Assembly: GCA_016710465.1 (NCBI GenBank)
Contig: JADJVS010000014.1
Location: 248,001-312,000 of the forward strand
DNA: 64,000 nt
DNA from: Sulfuritalea sp.
GTDB lineage: Bacteria; Pseudomonadota; Gammaproteobacteria; Burkholderiales; Rhodocyclaceae
Direction of reading: 5' to 3'
Shown: positions 36,876 to 45,095 of the stretch, one piece after another
How the letters are laid out: the number at the start of each line of letters is the position of its first letter
How positions within the stretch are numbered: position 1 is the first letter of the stretch
The notes under the pieces: generated by a model
Seen by the model: only the letters and a program-made list of their open reading frames with translations
Told to the model about the DNA's origin: nothing
The model's database searches: none
Position numbers and translations under genes: made by a program

Positions 36876-38531
36876 ATGATTCCCACGCCACCGATCATGA
36901 CCGCCACGCACGAGGTGCTGAACCAGGCCCGCGCGCTGGAGAATTACAACGCCTACGCCAACAACCGGCCGCTACAGGAGGCCGTGACGCAGCAGGGCGC
37001 CGGCTGGGCGCAGGACTGGCTCATGGCGCGCGGCGCCGAAGTCGGCAGCGCCGAGTGGATCGAACACGGGCGCTTGGCCAACGCCTTCCCGCCGGTGCTG
37101 AAGCTCTTCGACCGCTACGGCAACCGCCGCGACGAAGTCGACTTCCATCCTTCCTGGCACGAGTGCCTGGGCTGGCTCAAGCGTCACGGCTGCGACACCG
37201 GCCCCTGGGCCGAGCCCAAGCCCGGCGCCCACGTCGCCCGCGCCGCCGCCTACGTGATGTTCGCCGAGATCGAATGCGGCTCGCTGTGCCCGACCACCAT
37301 GACCTACGGCGCGGTGCCCGCACTGCGCCACGCGCCCGGGATCGCTCGCGAGTGGATGCCGAAACTGCTTTCGCGCGACTACGACAGGCGCTTCATTCCC
37401 GCGGCGCAGAAGACCGGCGTGCTGATCGGCATGGGCCTCACCGAGAAGCAGGGCGGCTCGGACGTGCGCGCGAATACAACGAGAGCCGAAGTCAACGGTG
37501 ACGGAACCTGGCGCCTCACCGGCCACAAGTGGTTCCTCTCGGCGCCGATGTGCGACGCCTTCCTGGTCACCGCGCAGACGGCGAAGGGGCTGTCCTGCTT
37601 CTTCGTGCCGCGCTGGACGCCGGACGGGCGGCTCAACGAAATGCGCATCCAGCGCCTCAAGGACAAGCTGGGCGACCGCTCGAATGCCGGCACCGAGATG
37701 GAGTTTTGGGGCTCGATGGGCTGGCTGGTGGGCGAGGAAGGCCGCGGCATCCCGACCGTGCTGGAGATGGGCGTCTACACGCGGCTGGATTGCGCGATCG
37801 GCAGCACCGGCATCATGCGCGCAGCACTTTCCCAGGCCATGCACCACGCGTCCTTGCGCGCCGCCTTCGGCAAGCGGCTGATCGACCAGCCGCTGATGAG
37901 GAATGTGCTGGCCGACATGGCGCTGGAAGTCGAGGCGGCCACCGCACTCTCGATGCGCCTGGCGCGCGCCTTCGACGCCCAGACGGACGAAGCCGAAAGC
38001 CTGCTGCGGCGCATACTCACCCCGGTGGCGAAATACTGGATCTGCAAGCGCTGCCCGACGCTGTCGGCCGAGGCCATGGAAGTGCATGGCGGCAACGGCT
38101 ATGTCGACGAGGGGCCGATGCCGCGCAACTTCCGCCAGAGCCCGCTGAATTCCATCTGGGAAGGCTCGGGCAACGTGATGTGCCTCGACACCCTGCGCGC
38201 CATGGCACGCCACCCGAAAAGCATCGAGGTGCTGAGTGCCGAGATTACTCCGGCGCTGGGACGCAACCACTGCTTCGTTGCCTTCGTCGGCGCGCTGAAC
38301 AAGGGCCTCGCCGACCCACGGGAGATCGAGACCCGCGCCCGCGAGCTGACCCAGGGCATCGCGCTGGCCATGCAGGGCGCACTGCTGCTGCGCCACGCCC
38401 CGGCACCGGTGGCCGAGGCCTTCTGCGCCTCGCGCCTGACGCCCGGGCATTGGGGCGCCACCTTCGGCACCCTGCCGGCGAACACGGATTTCGCCACCCT
38501 GCTGGCGCGCGCCTGGCCGGAGGCCGCATGA
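36876..38531 (+). CDS. AidB-like acyl-CoA dehydrogenase
   Basis: This 551-residue flavoprotein resembles the AidB/long acyl-CoA dehydrogenase group. It has IGMGLTEKQGGSDVRANTT near 190, LTGHKWFLSAPMCDAFLV near 217 and EAMEVHGGNGYVDEGPMPR near 400, plus an N-terminal extension typical of AidB. GGGGAGGAC precedes the ATG at 36876. The stop overlaps the next start (ATGA). It could be a housekeeping beta-oxidation enzyme or an alkylation-response protein; context favours acyl-CoA metabolism. Confidence 0.88.
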   Translation: MIPTPPIMTATHEVLNQARALENYNAYANNRPLQEAVTQQGAGWAQDWLMARGAEVGSAEWIEHGRLANAFPPVLKLFDRYGNRRDEVDFHPSWHECLGWLKRHGCDTGPWAEPKPGAHVARAAAYVMFAEIECGSLCPTTMTYGAVPALRHAPGIAREWMPKLLSRDYDRRFIPAAQKTGVLIGMGLTEKQGGSDVRANTTRAEVNGDGTWRLTGHKWFLSAPMCDAFLVTAQTAKGLSCFFVPRWTPDGRLNEMRIQRLKDKLGDRSNAGTEMEFWGSMGWLVGEEGRGIPTVLEMGVYTRLDCAIGSTGIMRAALSQAMHHASLRAAFGKRLIDQPLMRNVLADMALEVEAATALSMRLARAFDAQTDEAESLLRRILTPVAKYWICKRCPTLSAEAMEVHGGNGYVDEGPMPRNFRQSPLNSIWEGSGNVMCLDTLRAMARHPKSIEVLSAEITPALGRNHCFVAFVGALNKGLADPREIETRARELTQGIALAMQGALLLRHAPAPVAEAFCASRLTPGHWGATFGTLPANTDFATLLARAWPEAA

Positions 38532-39262
38532 ACGGGATCAAGCCGGAGTGGCTGGCCGCCACCGAATTCATCGACCACGAGCACCCGGCGGTGCGCGAGT
38601 TCGTCGCCGCAAGAGTTCCCGCAGGGACGCAGAGCGCTGGCGCTGGCTCGCTTTGCGTGCCTGGCTCTCCGCTTCGCGGGACGGCAACGCCAAAAGACAT
38701 GGCGCTGAACCTCTACTACGCCGTGCGCGACGACATCCGCTACGACCCCTACTCCAGCAGCATGCAACGCGAGATGATGCGCGCCAGCACCACGGTGATC
38801 CGGGGCGTCAGCTACTGCGTGCCAAAGGCCATGCTCTACTGCGCCTGCCTGCGCGCCGTCGGCATCCCGGCGCGGCCGGGCTTCGCCGACGTCAAGAACC
38901 ATCTTTCGACGGAGAAGCTGACGCGCCTGATGGGCACCGACATCTTCGCCTGGCACGGCTATGTCAGCCTGCTGCTCGACGGGCGCTGGGTCAAGGCCAC
39001 ACCGGCCTTCAACTTCGCCATGTGCCAGCGCTTCGGCGTGCTGCCGCTGGATTTCGACGGCGAGCACGACTCGCTGATGCACCCCTACAACTCGGCCAAC
39101 CAGCGCCACATGGAATACGTGAAGCAGCGCGGTGAATTCGACGACCTGCCCTACGAGGAACTCAAGTCCGACATGTACCGCATGTACCCGAAGCTGGTCG
39201 AGATCAGCGAGGGCCATGCCGGCGACTTCGACCACGAATCGGTGCTGAGGCCGAAGCAGTGA
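38528..39262 (+). CDS. Transglutaminase-like cysteine protease-fold protein with repeat-derived insert
   Basis: This 244-residue protein has the transglutaminase-like triad region: RGVSYCVPKAMLYCACLRAVGIPARPGF with the Cys near residue 100, HGYVSLLLDGRWVKATPAFN with the His near 143, and a following Asp. Residues about 33-57 (SAGAGSLCVPGSPLRGTAT) are encoded by the 38639-38691 copy of the dispersed repeat and look like an in-frame insertion. The reaction is unknown. It is coupled to both neighbours by ATGA and GTGA overlaps. Confidence 0.82.
   Translation: MNGIKPEWLAATEFIDHEHPAVREFVAARVPAGTQSAGAGSLCVPGSPLRGTATPKDMALNLYYAVRDDIRYDPYSSSMQREMMRASTTVIRGVSYCVPKAMLYCACLRAVGIPARPGFADVKNHLSTEKLTRLMGTDIFAWHGYVSLLLDGRWVKATPAFNFAMCQRFGVLPLDFDGEHDSLMHPYNSANQRHMEYVKQRGEFDDLPYEELKSDMYRMYPKLVEISEGHAGDFDHESVLRPKQ
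38639..38691 (+). repeat. About 55-bp dispersed repeat, copy inserted in frame in a gene
   Basis: GGCGCTGGC, CGCTTTGCGT and TTCGCGGG blocks match the intergenic copy at 2737-2791 in the same order. The repeat keeps the reading frame of the transglutaminase-like gene open and adds about 18-25 residues ahead of its conserved domain. Confidence 0.6.
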
Positions 39263-40023
39263 CCGTCCATGTCGAACGCCGGGGCGCGGTGACCACGGTG
39301 GTCATCGACCGCCCCGCTGCGCGCAATGCCATCGACCGCGCCACGGCGCAGGCCCTGGCTGACGCCTTCCGCGACTTCGATGCCGACCCGGCGCAGCACG
39401 TCGCCGTGCTCTGCGGCGCCAACAGGCATTTCTGCGCCGGCGCCGACCTCAAGGCCTTCGTCGCCAACCCCGGCGAGTGGTCGCTGACGGAAGACGGCGA
39501 CGCGCCGCTGGGCCCCACCCGCATGCTGTTGTCAAAACCGGTGATCGCTGCCGTCTCCGGCTATGCCGTGGCCGGCGGGCTGGAGCTCGCCCTGTGGTGC
39601 GATCTGCGCGTGGTCGAGCAAACCGCCAGCTTCGGCGTCTTCTGCCGGCGCTGGGGCGTGCCGCTGATCGACGGCGGCACGATACGGCTGTCGCGCCTGA
39701 TCGGACACTCGCGCGCGCTGGACCTGATCCTTACCGGCCGCGCCGTGGGCGCCGAGGAGGCGCTGGCCATGGGCCTGGCCAACCGCGTAGTGGCCGAGGG
39801 CGAAGCGAGAGCGGCAGCCGAAGAACTGGCGAAGCAGATCGCCGCCTTCCCGCAGGCCTGCCTGCGCCACGACCGCCTGTCGAGCTACGAGCAATGGGGC
39901 CTGCCGGTCGCCGAGGCGCTGAAGAACGAATGCCGCCACGGCCAGGCCTCGCTGGCCAGCGGCGAGGCCACGGCCGGCGCCGGGCGCTTCCGCGAAGGAG
40001 AGGGGCGCCATGGCCGCTTCTAG
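39259..40023 (+). CDS. Enoyl-CoA hydratase/isomerase family protein
   Basis: This 254-residue crotonase-fold protein has IDRPAARNAIDRATAQALADAF near 16, the oxyanion-hole segment GANRHFCAGADLKAF near 55 and SGYAVAGGLELALWCDLRV near 97, with VFCRRWGVPLIDGGTIRL following. It may hydrate an enoyl-CoA in the same pathway as the adjacent dehydrogenases. The GTG at 39259 overlaps the previous stop (GTGA), and its end overlaps the TetR gene by 14 bases. Confidence 0.9.
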   Translation: MTVHVERRGAVTTVVIDRPAARNAIDRATAQALADAFRDFDADPAQHVAVLCGANRHFCAGADLKAFVANPGEWSLTEDGDAPLGPTRMLLSKPVIAAVSGYAVAGGLELALWCDLRVVEQTASFGVFCRRWGVPLIDGGTIRLSRLIGHSRALDLILTGRAVGAEEALAMGLANRVVAEGEARAAAEELAKQIAAFPQACLRHDRLSSYEQWGLPVAEALKNECRHGQASLASGEATAGAGRFREGEGRHGRF

Positions 40024-40606
40024 GCGCCCGCTGGCCCCCGACGAGCCCAACCGCCGTGCCGAGATCGTGCGCGCCGCCAGCCGCCTGTTCGCCGAGAAGG
40101 GCTATGCCGGCACCACCATCCGCGACATCGCACGCGCCGTGGACATGCAGTCGGGATCGCCCTTCTACCACTTCAAGACCAAGCACGACATGCTGCTGGC
40201 CGTGGTGCTGGAAGGCATGGCCACCATTACCCGCGCCGTCGGCGCCGCCGCCGCGCGAGCCGGCACGCCGCGCGAAGTCTTCGAGGCCATGCTGCTGGCT
40301 CACCTGGACCAGCTTCTGGCCGAGGACGGCCGCCACTTCGCCGCCACGCTGCTGCACGAGAGCCACCACCTCGAAGCCGCGGCGCGGGCCGTACTGATCG
40401 AGCAGAAGGATGCCTACGAAGCGCTGTGGCAGAAGGCGCTGCGCGAGCTCAAGCGCAGCGGTGAGATCGACGACGACAGCCGCGTCACGCGCCTGCTGCT
40501 GATGGGCGCACTGAACTGGACGGTGCAGTGGTATCGCCCCAACGGCGGGCGCACGGTGAAGCAGATCGCCAGGCAGATCTCGGGGATGCTGCTGAAGTCC
40601 CGGTAG
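40010..40606 (+). CDS. TetR-family transcriptional regulator
   Basis: This 198-residue protein has an N-terminal TetR HTH (RRAEIVRAASRLFAEKGYAG, TTIRDIARAVDMQSGSPFYH) and a ligand-binding C-terminal half. It closes the rightward acyl-CoA operon and probably controls the divergent promoters through the palindrome at 36803-36820, with an acyl-CoA as a plausible effector. It is the last backbone gene before the cassette array. Confidence 0.9.
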   Translation: MAASRRPLAPDEPNRRAEIVRAASRLFAEKGYAGTTIRDIARAVDMQSGSPFYHFKTKHDMLLAVVLEGMATITRAVGAAAARAGTPREVFEAMLLAHLDQLLAEDGRHFAATLLHESHHLEAAARAVLIEQKDAYEALWQKALRELKRSGEIDDDSRVTRLLLMGALNWTVQWYRPNGGRTVKQIARQISGMLLKSR

Positions 40607-40843
40607 TCGCCGGCATCCGGCCGGCACTCGGGCTTTTCCGTACGGCCATGGACAGTCGACTGCCATATGCGTATGCTTGGGTCCTACTGCCCATTCGGCA
40701 TGTTCGGATGGCAGAAGGAGTGATCCGACACTCCAGACTTCGACGAGAGAATAAATTGCGCTCTTTCAACAAGTTCCGCCAGACTGCCAGATTATGCGAC
40801 TGTCGCATAACCGGGTTATTCGTCACTTTCCCGCAGATATCAC
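40607..40843. other. Left junction between chromosome and cassette array
   Basis: These 237 bases after the TetR gene hold no convincing gene. The part nearest the array is AT-richer and carries a 19-bp dyad at 40792-40810. No integrase gene or attC stem precedes the first core site, so the stretch could contain an attI-like site or be the scar of a lost integrase region. Confidence 0.5.
40792..40810. promoter_or_regulatory. 19-bp perfect dyad beside the first cassette core site
   Basis: TTATGCGAC and GTCGCATAA flank a single central T, 33 bases left of the first GTTGGGC. It could be a recombinase or repressor binding site, or part of an attI-like region. Confidence 0.45.
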
Positions 40844-40850
40844 GTTGGGC
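40844..40850 (+). other. First core site of the array (GTTGGGC), attI-like position
   Basis: This is the leftmost GTTRRRY. It lacks the R''/stem half of an attC upstream, as expected for an attI or a secondary site. The R'' box of cassette 1 (GCCCAAC) is its exact complement. Confidence 0.6.
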
Positions 40851-41295
40851 CTCGTAAGTTCATGTCGAATTTGGCCGCCTCTGCGGTTGCTCAAGCCGCC
40901 GTGTCACCAGCGCCGACTCTTGCAGTTTTTCCGCCCGCCGTGCCTTCGGTAACCTCGGCTCGTGCTGCCGCTTCCCCTTGCGCTCGCCGTTTTCAGTATG
41001 CTTCCGGCGTCATGTCACATAAGTTTCCGCATCTCCTTCGCTTGGCTCGGCACGCTCCGGTTTCGGTTGCTGGGCGCAGTCGTTCGCCCGTGGGCGTCGG
41101 TCATCCGCTGTCGCTCGGTCGTGCTGGCGGTTGTGGCTTCGGTTCCGGCTTTCCCGCGGGTACGCGCCGTGGTCGCCGTAGTGCCAGCGCCGACTCTTGT
41201 TCCACGGCTTCAGCTTGCTGTCTCGGTGGCTTCGATCACCGGGCTCTCCGTGTCACGGTGGCTGAGCCGCTTGCTCCCGTTTCACCGCCGCGAGG
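40851..41295 (+). other. Cassette 1, orf-less, family I
   Basis: No gene is supported. A long open plus-strand frame from 40862 runs through the attC into the next cassette, has no ribosome binding site and is Ser/Ala/Pro/Arg-rich. Motif copies CCAGCGCCGACTCTTG lie at 40907 and 41184, 56 and about 333 bases from the start. Cassette 2 is a diverged tandem copy. Confidence 0.75.
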
Positions 41296-41365
41296 CCCAA
41301 CCCCTCCATCAACCGGACGCGCCGCGATAAAGCCGCGTCGCGCCGGTTATGTCGAACGTTGGGCC
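41296..41365 (+). repeat. attC site 1
   Basis: R'' GCCCAAC at 41296, R' GTTGGGC at 41359; 70 bp. The stem is of the variant type GGACGCGCCGCG/CGCGTCGCGCC with loop ATAAAGC, shared only with attC 2 and attC 18. Confidence 0.93.
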
Positions 41366-41808
41366 TCGTAAGTTCATGTCGAATTTGGCCGCCTCTGCGG
41401 TTGCTCAAGCCGCCGTGTCACCAGCGCCGACTCTTGCGGTTTCTCCGCTCGCCGTGCCTTCGGTAGCCTCAGTTCCTGCCTCCGCTTCCCCTTGCGCTCA
41501 CCGTTTTCAGTATGCTTCCGGCGTCATGTCACATAAGTTTCCGCATCTCCTTCGCTTGGCTCGGCACGCTCCGGTTTCGGTTGCTGGGCGCTGTCATTCG
41601 CCCGTGGGCGTCGGTCATCCGCTGTCGCTCGGTCGTGCTGGCGACTGTGGCTTCGGTTCCGGCTTTCGCACGGGTACGCACCGTGGTCGCCGTAGCGCCA
41701 GCGCCGACTCTTGTTCCGCGGCTTCAGCTTGCTGTCTCGGTGGCTTCGATCACCGGGCTCTCCGTGTCACGGTGACTGAGGCGCTTGCTCCCGTTTTACC
41801 GCCGCGAG
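41366..41808 (+). other. Cassette 2, orf-less, family I
   Basis: This is a tandem relative of cassette 1 with point differences spread over all codon positions of the shared open frame. Motif copies start at 41421 and 41698, at the same offsets as in cassette 1. No gene is supported. Confidence 0.75.
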
Positions 41809-41878
41809 GCCCAACCCCTCCATCAACCGGACGCGCCGCGATAAAGCCGCGTCGCGCCGGTTATGTCGAACGTTGGGC
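41809..41878 (+). repeat. attC site 2
   Basis: R'' GCCCAAC at 41809, R' GTTGGGC at 41872; 70 bp. It matches attC 1 throughout as far as I can see. Confidence 0.93.
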
Positions 41879-42260
41879 CTGACGGCAGGAGGATGGAAAG
41901 TTCAATGAAGATCGTCGGTCACCGTCATCGCTCTTGCCACTGGCATCGTGGTGCAAACGCGCACAGCGGGCCGGTTCTCCAACGGCCGCGGCTTCGGTCA
42001 TCGCTGTATTCGTGGGCCTCGCCGTCCACCGTTGAGTCCGAACCCACCGCGCCTCTGCCCAGGTTCGTTGGGGTGCCCTCGTCAGGCTTGCCCGCCGTGC
42101 TAAGCACTCCGTTCCAAGTCAGCAGGTCTGGCCGCGTCGCCCGTGGTGGCCAAAAGCGTTCGTTTCGTGGTGGTGTTACCGCCGCACTTCGTTCAACTGC
42201 CGTGTCGCCAGCGCCGACTCTTGTGCGGACTCATTTTCTTGTGCCCCGGCATAGGCCCCA
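41879..42260 (+). other. Cassette 3, orf-less, family II
   Basis: It begins CTGACGGCAG and is closely related to cassette 22 (54005-54386). One motif copy starts at 42208, about 330 bases in. Plus-strand frames are open but Arg/Ser/Pro-rich with no family match, so no gene is called. Confidence 0.72.
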
Positions 42261-42347
42261 GCCCAACCCGGCGGTCGACCCCGTTCCCTTCGGTCACTGG
42301 ACGCTGCGCGATGAAGCCGCGCAGCGCCGGTCACCTCTACGTTGGGC
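42261..42347 (+). repeat. attC site 3 (long type)
   Basis: R'' GCCCAAC at 42261, R' GTTGGGC at 42341; 87 bp. It has the longer arm GTCGACCCCGTTCCCTTCGG before the common stem. Confidence 0.93.
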
Positions 42348-42808
42348 CTCTAAAGGCATGTGTCATTTCGTGCGCTCTCATGTCTTCCCGTCCGTGCCAT
42401 CGTGTTCGCCTAAGGTGGTGCAGTTGAGTGCGTTCCGGTTCGCGCCTTCGGTTGCGCTCGCGGTGCGTGCGGCGGCGGCCCGCGTTCTCTGCTTTCGTTT
42501 GGCGTCGGGCGGTCCTATTGCGGCGCCGGCTCTTGTACCCGTGTCGGCGCCGCAAGCTTCGGCTGTCCCTGGTGGTCAGGGTTACGCTGGTGCCCTCGGT
42601 CGTCCGCTGTCGCTCGGTCGCGCTATCCCTGCCGCCCTCGTTCGCCGCGTTTCTTCGTCGGCGCGCCGTGGTCGCCGTATCGCCAGCGCCGACTTTCATT
42701 CAACGGGTGTAGCTTGCGGCGGCGGTGGCTTCGTTTCTCGCCTTCACCGTGGGCCGTCCGCGCTGGCGCTTGCTCGCTTCCTTGGCGCCCCGCGTGTGCA
42801 ACCCAGAG
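42348..42808 (+). other. Cassette 4, orf-less
   Basis: One motif copy (CCAGCGCCGACTTTCA) starts at 42683, about 335 bases in. Phrases such as CCGCTGTCGCTCGGTCG recur in the other orf-less cassettes. A 120-codon minus-strand frame exists but is Arg-rich and without start signals. Confidence 0.7.
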
Positions 42809-42896
42809 GCCCAACCCGTCGGTCGACCCCGTTCCCTTCGGTCACTGGACGCTGCGCGATAAAGCCGCGCAGCGCCGGTCACCTTGAACGTTGGGC
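42809..42896 (+). repeat. attC site 4 (long type)
   Basis: R'' GCCCAAC at 42809, R' GTTGGGC at 42890; 88 bp. The loop has GATAAAGCC instead of GATGAAGCC. Confidence 0.93.
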
Positions 42897-42907
42897 CTCT
42901 AAAACCT

Positions 42908-43192
42908 ATGCGTGACCACGTACGCAGAAATTGGACATCGCGGCTCTACTGGAATGCCTGCCATGAAGGCGCGCTACGTATGGCAATCCGTCAGGCTTCC
43001 GGAAAAGAGTTGGCAGAACGAAACCTTGGCCGTTCCCTTGTTTGGCGCGCCCTGCGCAAGCGGCTTGTTCGTCGCTACATTCTCACCTTCGGGTCAGTGC
43101 CGGACTATTTCCTGCAGGAGCGTCTGCAGGCGAAGATTGTTAATGCCCAAGACCTATCGGAGTATCGAGCATGGGCGTATCGTGAAAACTAG
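42908..43192 (+). CDS. Cassette 5 hypothetical protein, doubtful frame
   Basis: This is a 94-codon frame starting ATGCGTGACCACG just inside the cassette. The product is Arg/Leu-rich (SLVWRALRKRLVRRYIL near residue 45) and matches nothing I know. A GTG-initiated overlapping frame at 42912 runs into the attC, and a short frame at 43143 could encode a small hydrophobic peptide. The cassette contains no dispersed motif, so it belongs with gene-bearing cassettes, but which frame is real is uncertain. Confidence 0.35.
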   Translation: MRDHVRRNWTSRLYWNACHEGALRMAIRQASGKELAERNLGRSLVWRALRKRLVRRYILTFGSVPDYFLQERLQAKIVNAQDLSEYRAWAYREN

Positions 43193-43273
43193 CTTGGGCA
43201 TTGTTACTGGAGGTACATATTTGAGTCTCGGCTGTAACACAGCGCTGTTGGTTTTGCTGGTCATGGCGCCGAG

Positions 43274-43344
43274 GCCCAACCCATCCATCAACACGGACGC
43301 TGCGCGATGAAGCCGCGCAGCGCCGGTTATGTCAAACGTTAGCG
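43274..43344 (+). repeat. attC site 5
   Basis: R'' GCCCAAC at 43274, R' GTTAGCG at 43338; 71 bp. The arm is CATCCATCAACACGG/CCGGTTATGTC, the commonest short type in this array. Confidence 0.93.
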
Positions 43345-43351
43345 CCCATCT

Positions 43352-43948
43352 ATGAACCTCCTTTCTCTCCAATGGTGGAACGCGGTCAGCGATCTCATCA
43401 CCTGGACAGTTATCTGGGTTGCATGCCTTGTCTGGCTCTATCAGGGAGGTCACGCACTCGCAATACAGTCTTGTGCTCGACCAGTTGCTCTCCGAGCGAT
43501 CGCTGGTGGGGTTGTGTGTATTGGTCTAGGTGCCGTGAATTACTGGGTTTCCACCACCATGGAGCATTTGTCCGCTCTGTCGAATCAACTGCCGCGAGTT
43601 ACTAAACAAATCCCCGACGATTGGGGGGCTGGCAATCCACCCGAGGAAAGAGAAAAAAACAGCCGCATCATCGCGTCTATGGCATACGTTGATTCAGGGC
43701 ACCTATTCAAATACGTCGATCGCGCAGGAGTATGGAAGGACTACAGTCCAACCTCCGAAGATGCTTCACGCATCCGTGAAAGAACGGAATCAGTTGTCCG
43801 CACGTCAATGCTAGCCGCCGACTCCCTAGACTCAGCCATCCGCACTTGGGTCGCAGGGGTTGTTGCGTTTGTTCTTGGGCTGACCATTGGCTACTTTGGG
43901 CGCAAGAAGGGCGCTAACCCGTCCATCAACACGGACGCTGCGCGATGA
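43352..43948 (+). CDS. Cassette 6 membrane protein whose C-terminus is encoded by its attC
   Basis: The 198-residue protein has helix 1 at DLITWTVIWVACLVWLYQGG, helix 2 at AIAGGVVCIGLGAVNYWV, a soluble charged middle, and a third helix WVAGVVAFVLGLTIGYF. It reads straight into the attC and ends NPSINTDAAR at the TGA in the attC loop. The start ATG is eight bases from the cassette edge. I recognise no family; the topology suggests a soluble domain between membrane segments. Confidence 0.7.
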   Translation: MNLLSLQWWNAVSDLITWTVIWVACLVWLYQGGHALAIQSCARPVALRAIAGGVVCIGLGAVNYWVSTTMEHLSALSNQLPRVTKQIPDDWGAGNPPEEREKNSRIIASMAYVDSGHLFKYVDRAGVWKDYSPTSEDASRIRERTESVVRTSMLAADSLDSAIRTWVAGVVAFVLGLTIGYFGRKKGANPSINTDAAR

Positions 43949-43982
43949 AGCCGCGCAGCGCCGGTTATGTCAGACGTTGGGC
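43912..43982 (+). repeat. attC site 6, overlapping the upstream gene
   Basis: R'' CGCTAAC at 43912 is the exact complement of this cassette's own first bases GTTAGCG; R' GTTGGGC at 43976; 71 bp. The loop TGA is the stop codon of the cassette 6 gene. Confidence 0.93.
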
Positions 43983-44414
43983 CTCGTGGGCTCATGGTTA
44001 GCAGGCAGGCTTCCGCGTAGGGTATCGCCGCCGTGCTGCAAGCGCCGACTCTCGTTGCTTCGCATTTCACCGTGCCTTCGGTGACGTCAGTTCATGCATC
44101 CGCATCCCCTTGCGCTTGGCATTTGCAGTATGCTGCCGGCGTCATGTCGTGTACATCTTTGCCTCCGCCCATGTCGCCGCCCAACGCTTCGGTTTCGGCT
44201 GTGTCCGCTCATTCGGTGGCATCCATCGTTGGCGGGGCAAAGATCGTTCGGCTTGGCGCTGTCGGCCTGTTCAATCGCTTTCCCTCGGTTGCTCGCCGTA
44301 TAGCCAGCGCCAACTGTTATTCCACGGTTTCAGCTTGCCACCTCGGCGGCATCGTTCGCCGGCTTCGCAGTGTCACCGTTTCGGGGGCGCTGTCTCTCTT
44401 CTCACCGCTGCGAG
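43983..44414 (+). other. Cassette 7, orf-less, family I
   Basis: It is related to cassettes 1, 2 and 10. The frame seen in those cassettes is broken here by an early TAG, which argues against a protein. Motif copies are at 44039 (AGCGCCGACTCTCG) and a degenerate one near 44304. Confidence 0.72.
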
Positions 44415-44484
44415 GCCCAACCCATCGCTCCAGGGGACGCTGCGCGATGAAGCCGCGCAGCGCCCCTGAGCTCAAACGTTAGGT
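44415..44484 (+). repeat. attC site 7
   Basis: R'' GCCCAAC at 44415, R' GTTAGGT at 44478; 70 bp. The arm is CGCTCCAGGGG/CCCCTGAGCTC. Confidence 0.93.
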
Positions 44485-44488
44485 CGCT

Positions 44489-44671
44489 ATGAAAACTCTT
44501 CTATTACTATCGTCTTTGTTCCTTCTCCAAACCGGATGCGGCTCATCTGCAGGAGATTGCGAGAGAGACCCTCAGTGCGCTTACGAAGCTTGCCTCGAGA
44601 CAAAGGCAATGATGCAAAGACAGGGGCGAGATATTGGCAACACAATGCAATGTTCTCCACCGCTCAGATAA
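44489..44671 (+). CDS. Cassette 8 small lipoprotein
   Basis: The 60-residue product starts MKTLLLLSSLFLLQTGCGSS, a lipoprotein signal peptide with lipobox LQTGC. The mature part has four more Cys (DCERDPQCAYEACLE, MQCSPP) and may be disulfide-bonded. The ATG is five bases inside the cassette. The function is unknown. It precedes a second gene in the same cassette. Confidence 0.6.
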   Translation: MKTLLLLSSLFLLQTGCGSSAGDCERDPQCAYEACLETKAMMQRQGRDIGNTMQCSPPLR

Positions 44672-44684
44672 TGGGGTCCAACAA

Positions 44685-45014
44685 ATGGAAAAATCCACGA
44701 CTATCTCAACCAATGTAGATTTTCTTAGGTGGAAGTACGGCACACATAAAGCGCTGGCCTCTCGCTTGAAAGGAGTCGTTAACTGGAAAGAACTTTCAGA
44801 CTACGCGCTTGGCAATGCGAAGCTTGGTCCTGGGGTAGCGGCGTCAATTGAGATCAAATTGAATTTGCCGTCTGGTTGGATTAAGAGAGAAAACATTTCC
44901 CTTACCGAGCTTTCTGCAGAAGATTACGAGCTTGTATCGAACGTGCTGTCGTCGAGTCCGCAGGTTAAGTCAGCACTTCTTGGTTTGCTGAAAGCTGTGC
45001 GTGACGCAACCTAA
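44685..45014 (+). CDS. Cassette 8 HTH-like protein
   Basis: The 109-residue product contains FLRWKYGTHKALASRLKGVVNWKELSDYALGNAKL, resembling the DNA-binding helix-turn-helix of phage-type repressors, followed by IEIKLNLPSGWI. It starts 14 bases after the lipoprotein stop, so the two form a two-gene cassette. DNA binding is inferred from sequence pattern only. Confidence 0.6.
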   Translation: MEKSTTISTNVDFLRWKYGTHKALASRLKGVVNWKELSDYALGNAKLGPGVAASIEIKLNLPSGWIKRENISLTELSAEDYELVSNVLSSSPQVKSALLGLLKAVRDAT

Positions 45015-45079
45015 CGCGTCGGTCAACGCGGACGCTGCGCGATGAAGCCGCGCAGCGCCGGTTACCTAGGACGTTGGGC
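45009..45079 (+). repeat. attC site 8
   Basis: R'' ACCTAAC at 45009 complements the cassette's own GTTAGGT; R' GTTGGGC at 45073; 71 bp. Confidence 0.93.
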
Positions 45080-45095
45080 ATCGAGGTAACGCGCT

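Noticed and set aside
40780..40850. A dif site or intact intI/attI at the left end of the array
   Set aside because: The TCGCATAA half resembles a XerC arm, but no XerD arm follows with the right spacing, and no tyrosine recombinase frame lies nearby.
40862..41882. Long plus-strand open frames of about 170 codons across orf-less cassettes 1 and 2 as genes
   Set aside because: The frame runs through the attC into the next cassette, has no ribosome binding site, is Ser/Ala/Pro/Arg-rich, changes at all codon positions between copies, and is broken by an early TAG in the related cassette 7.
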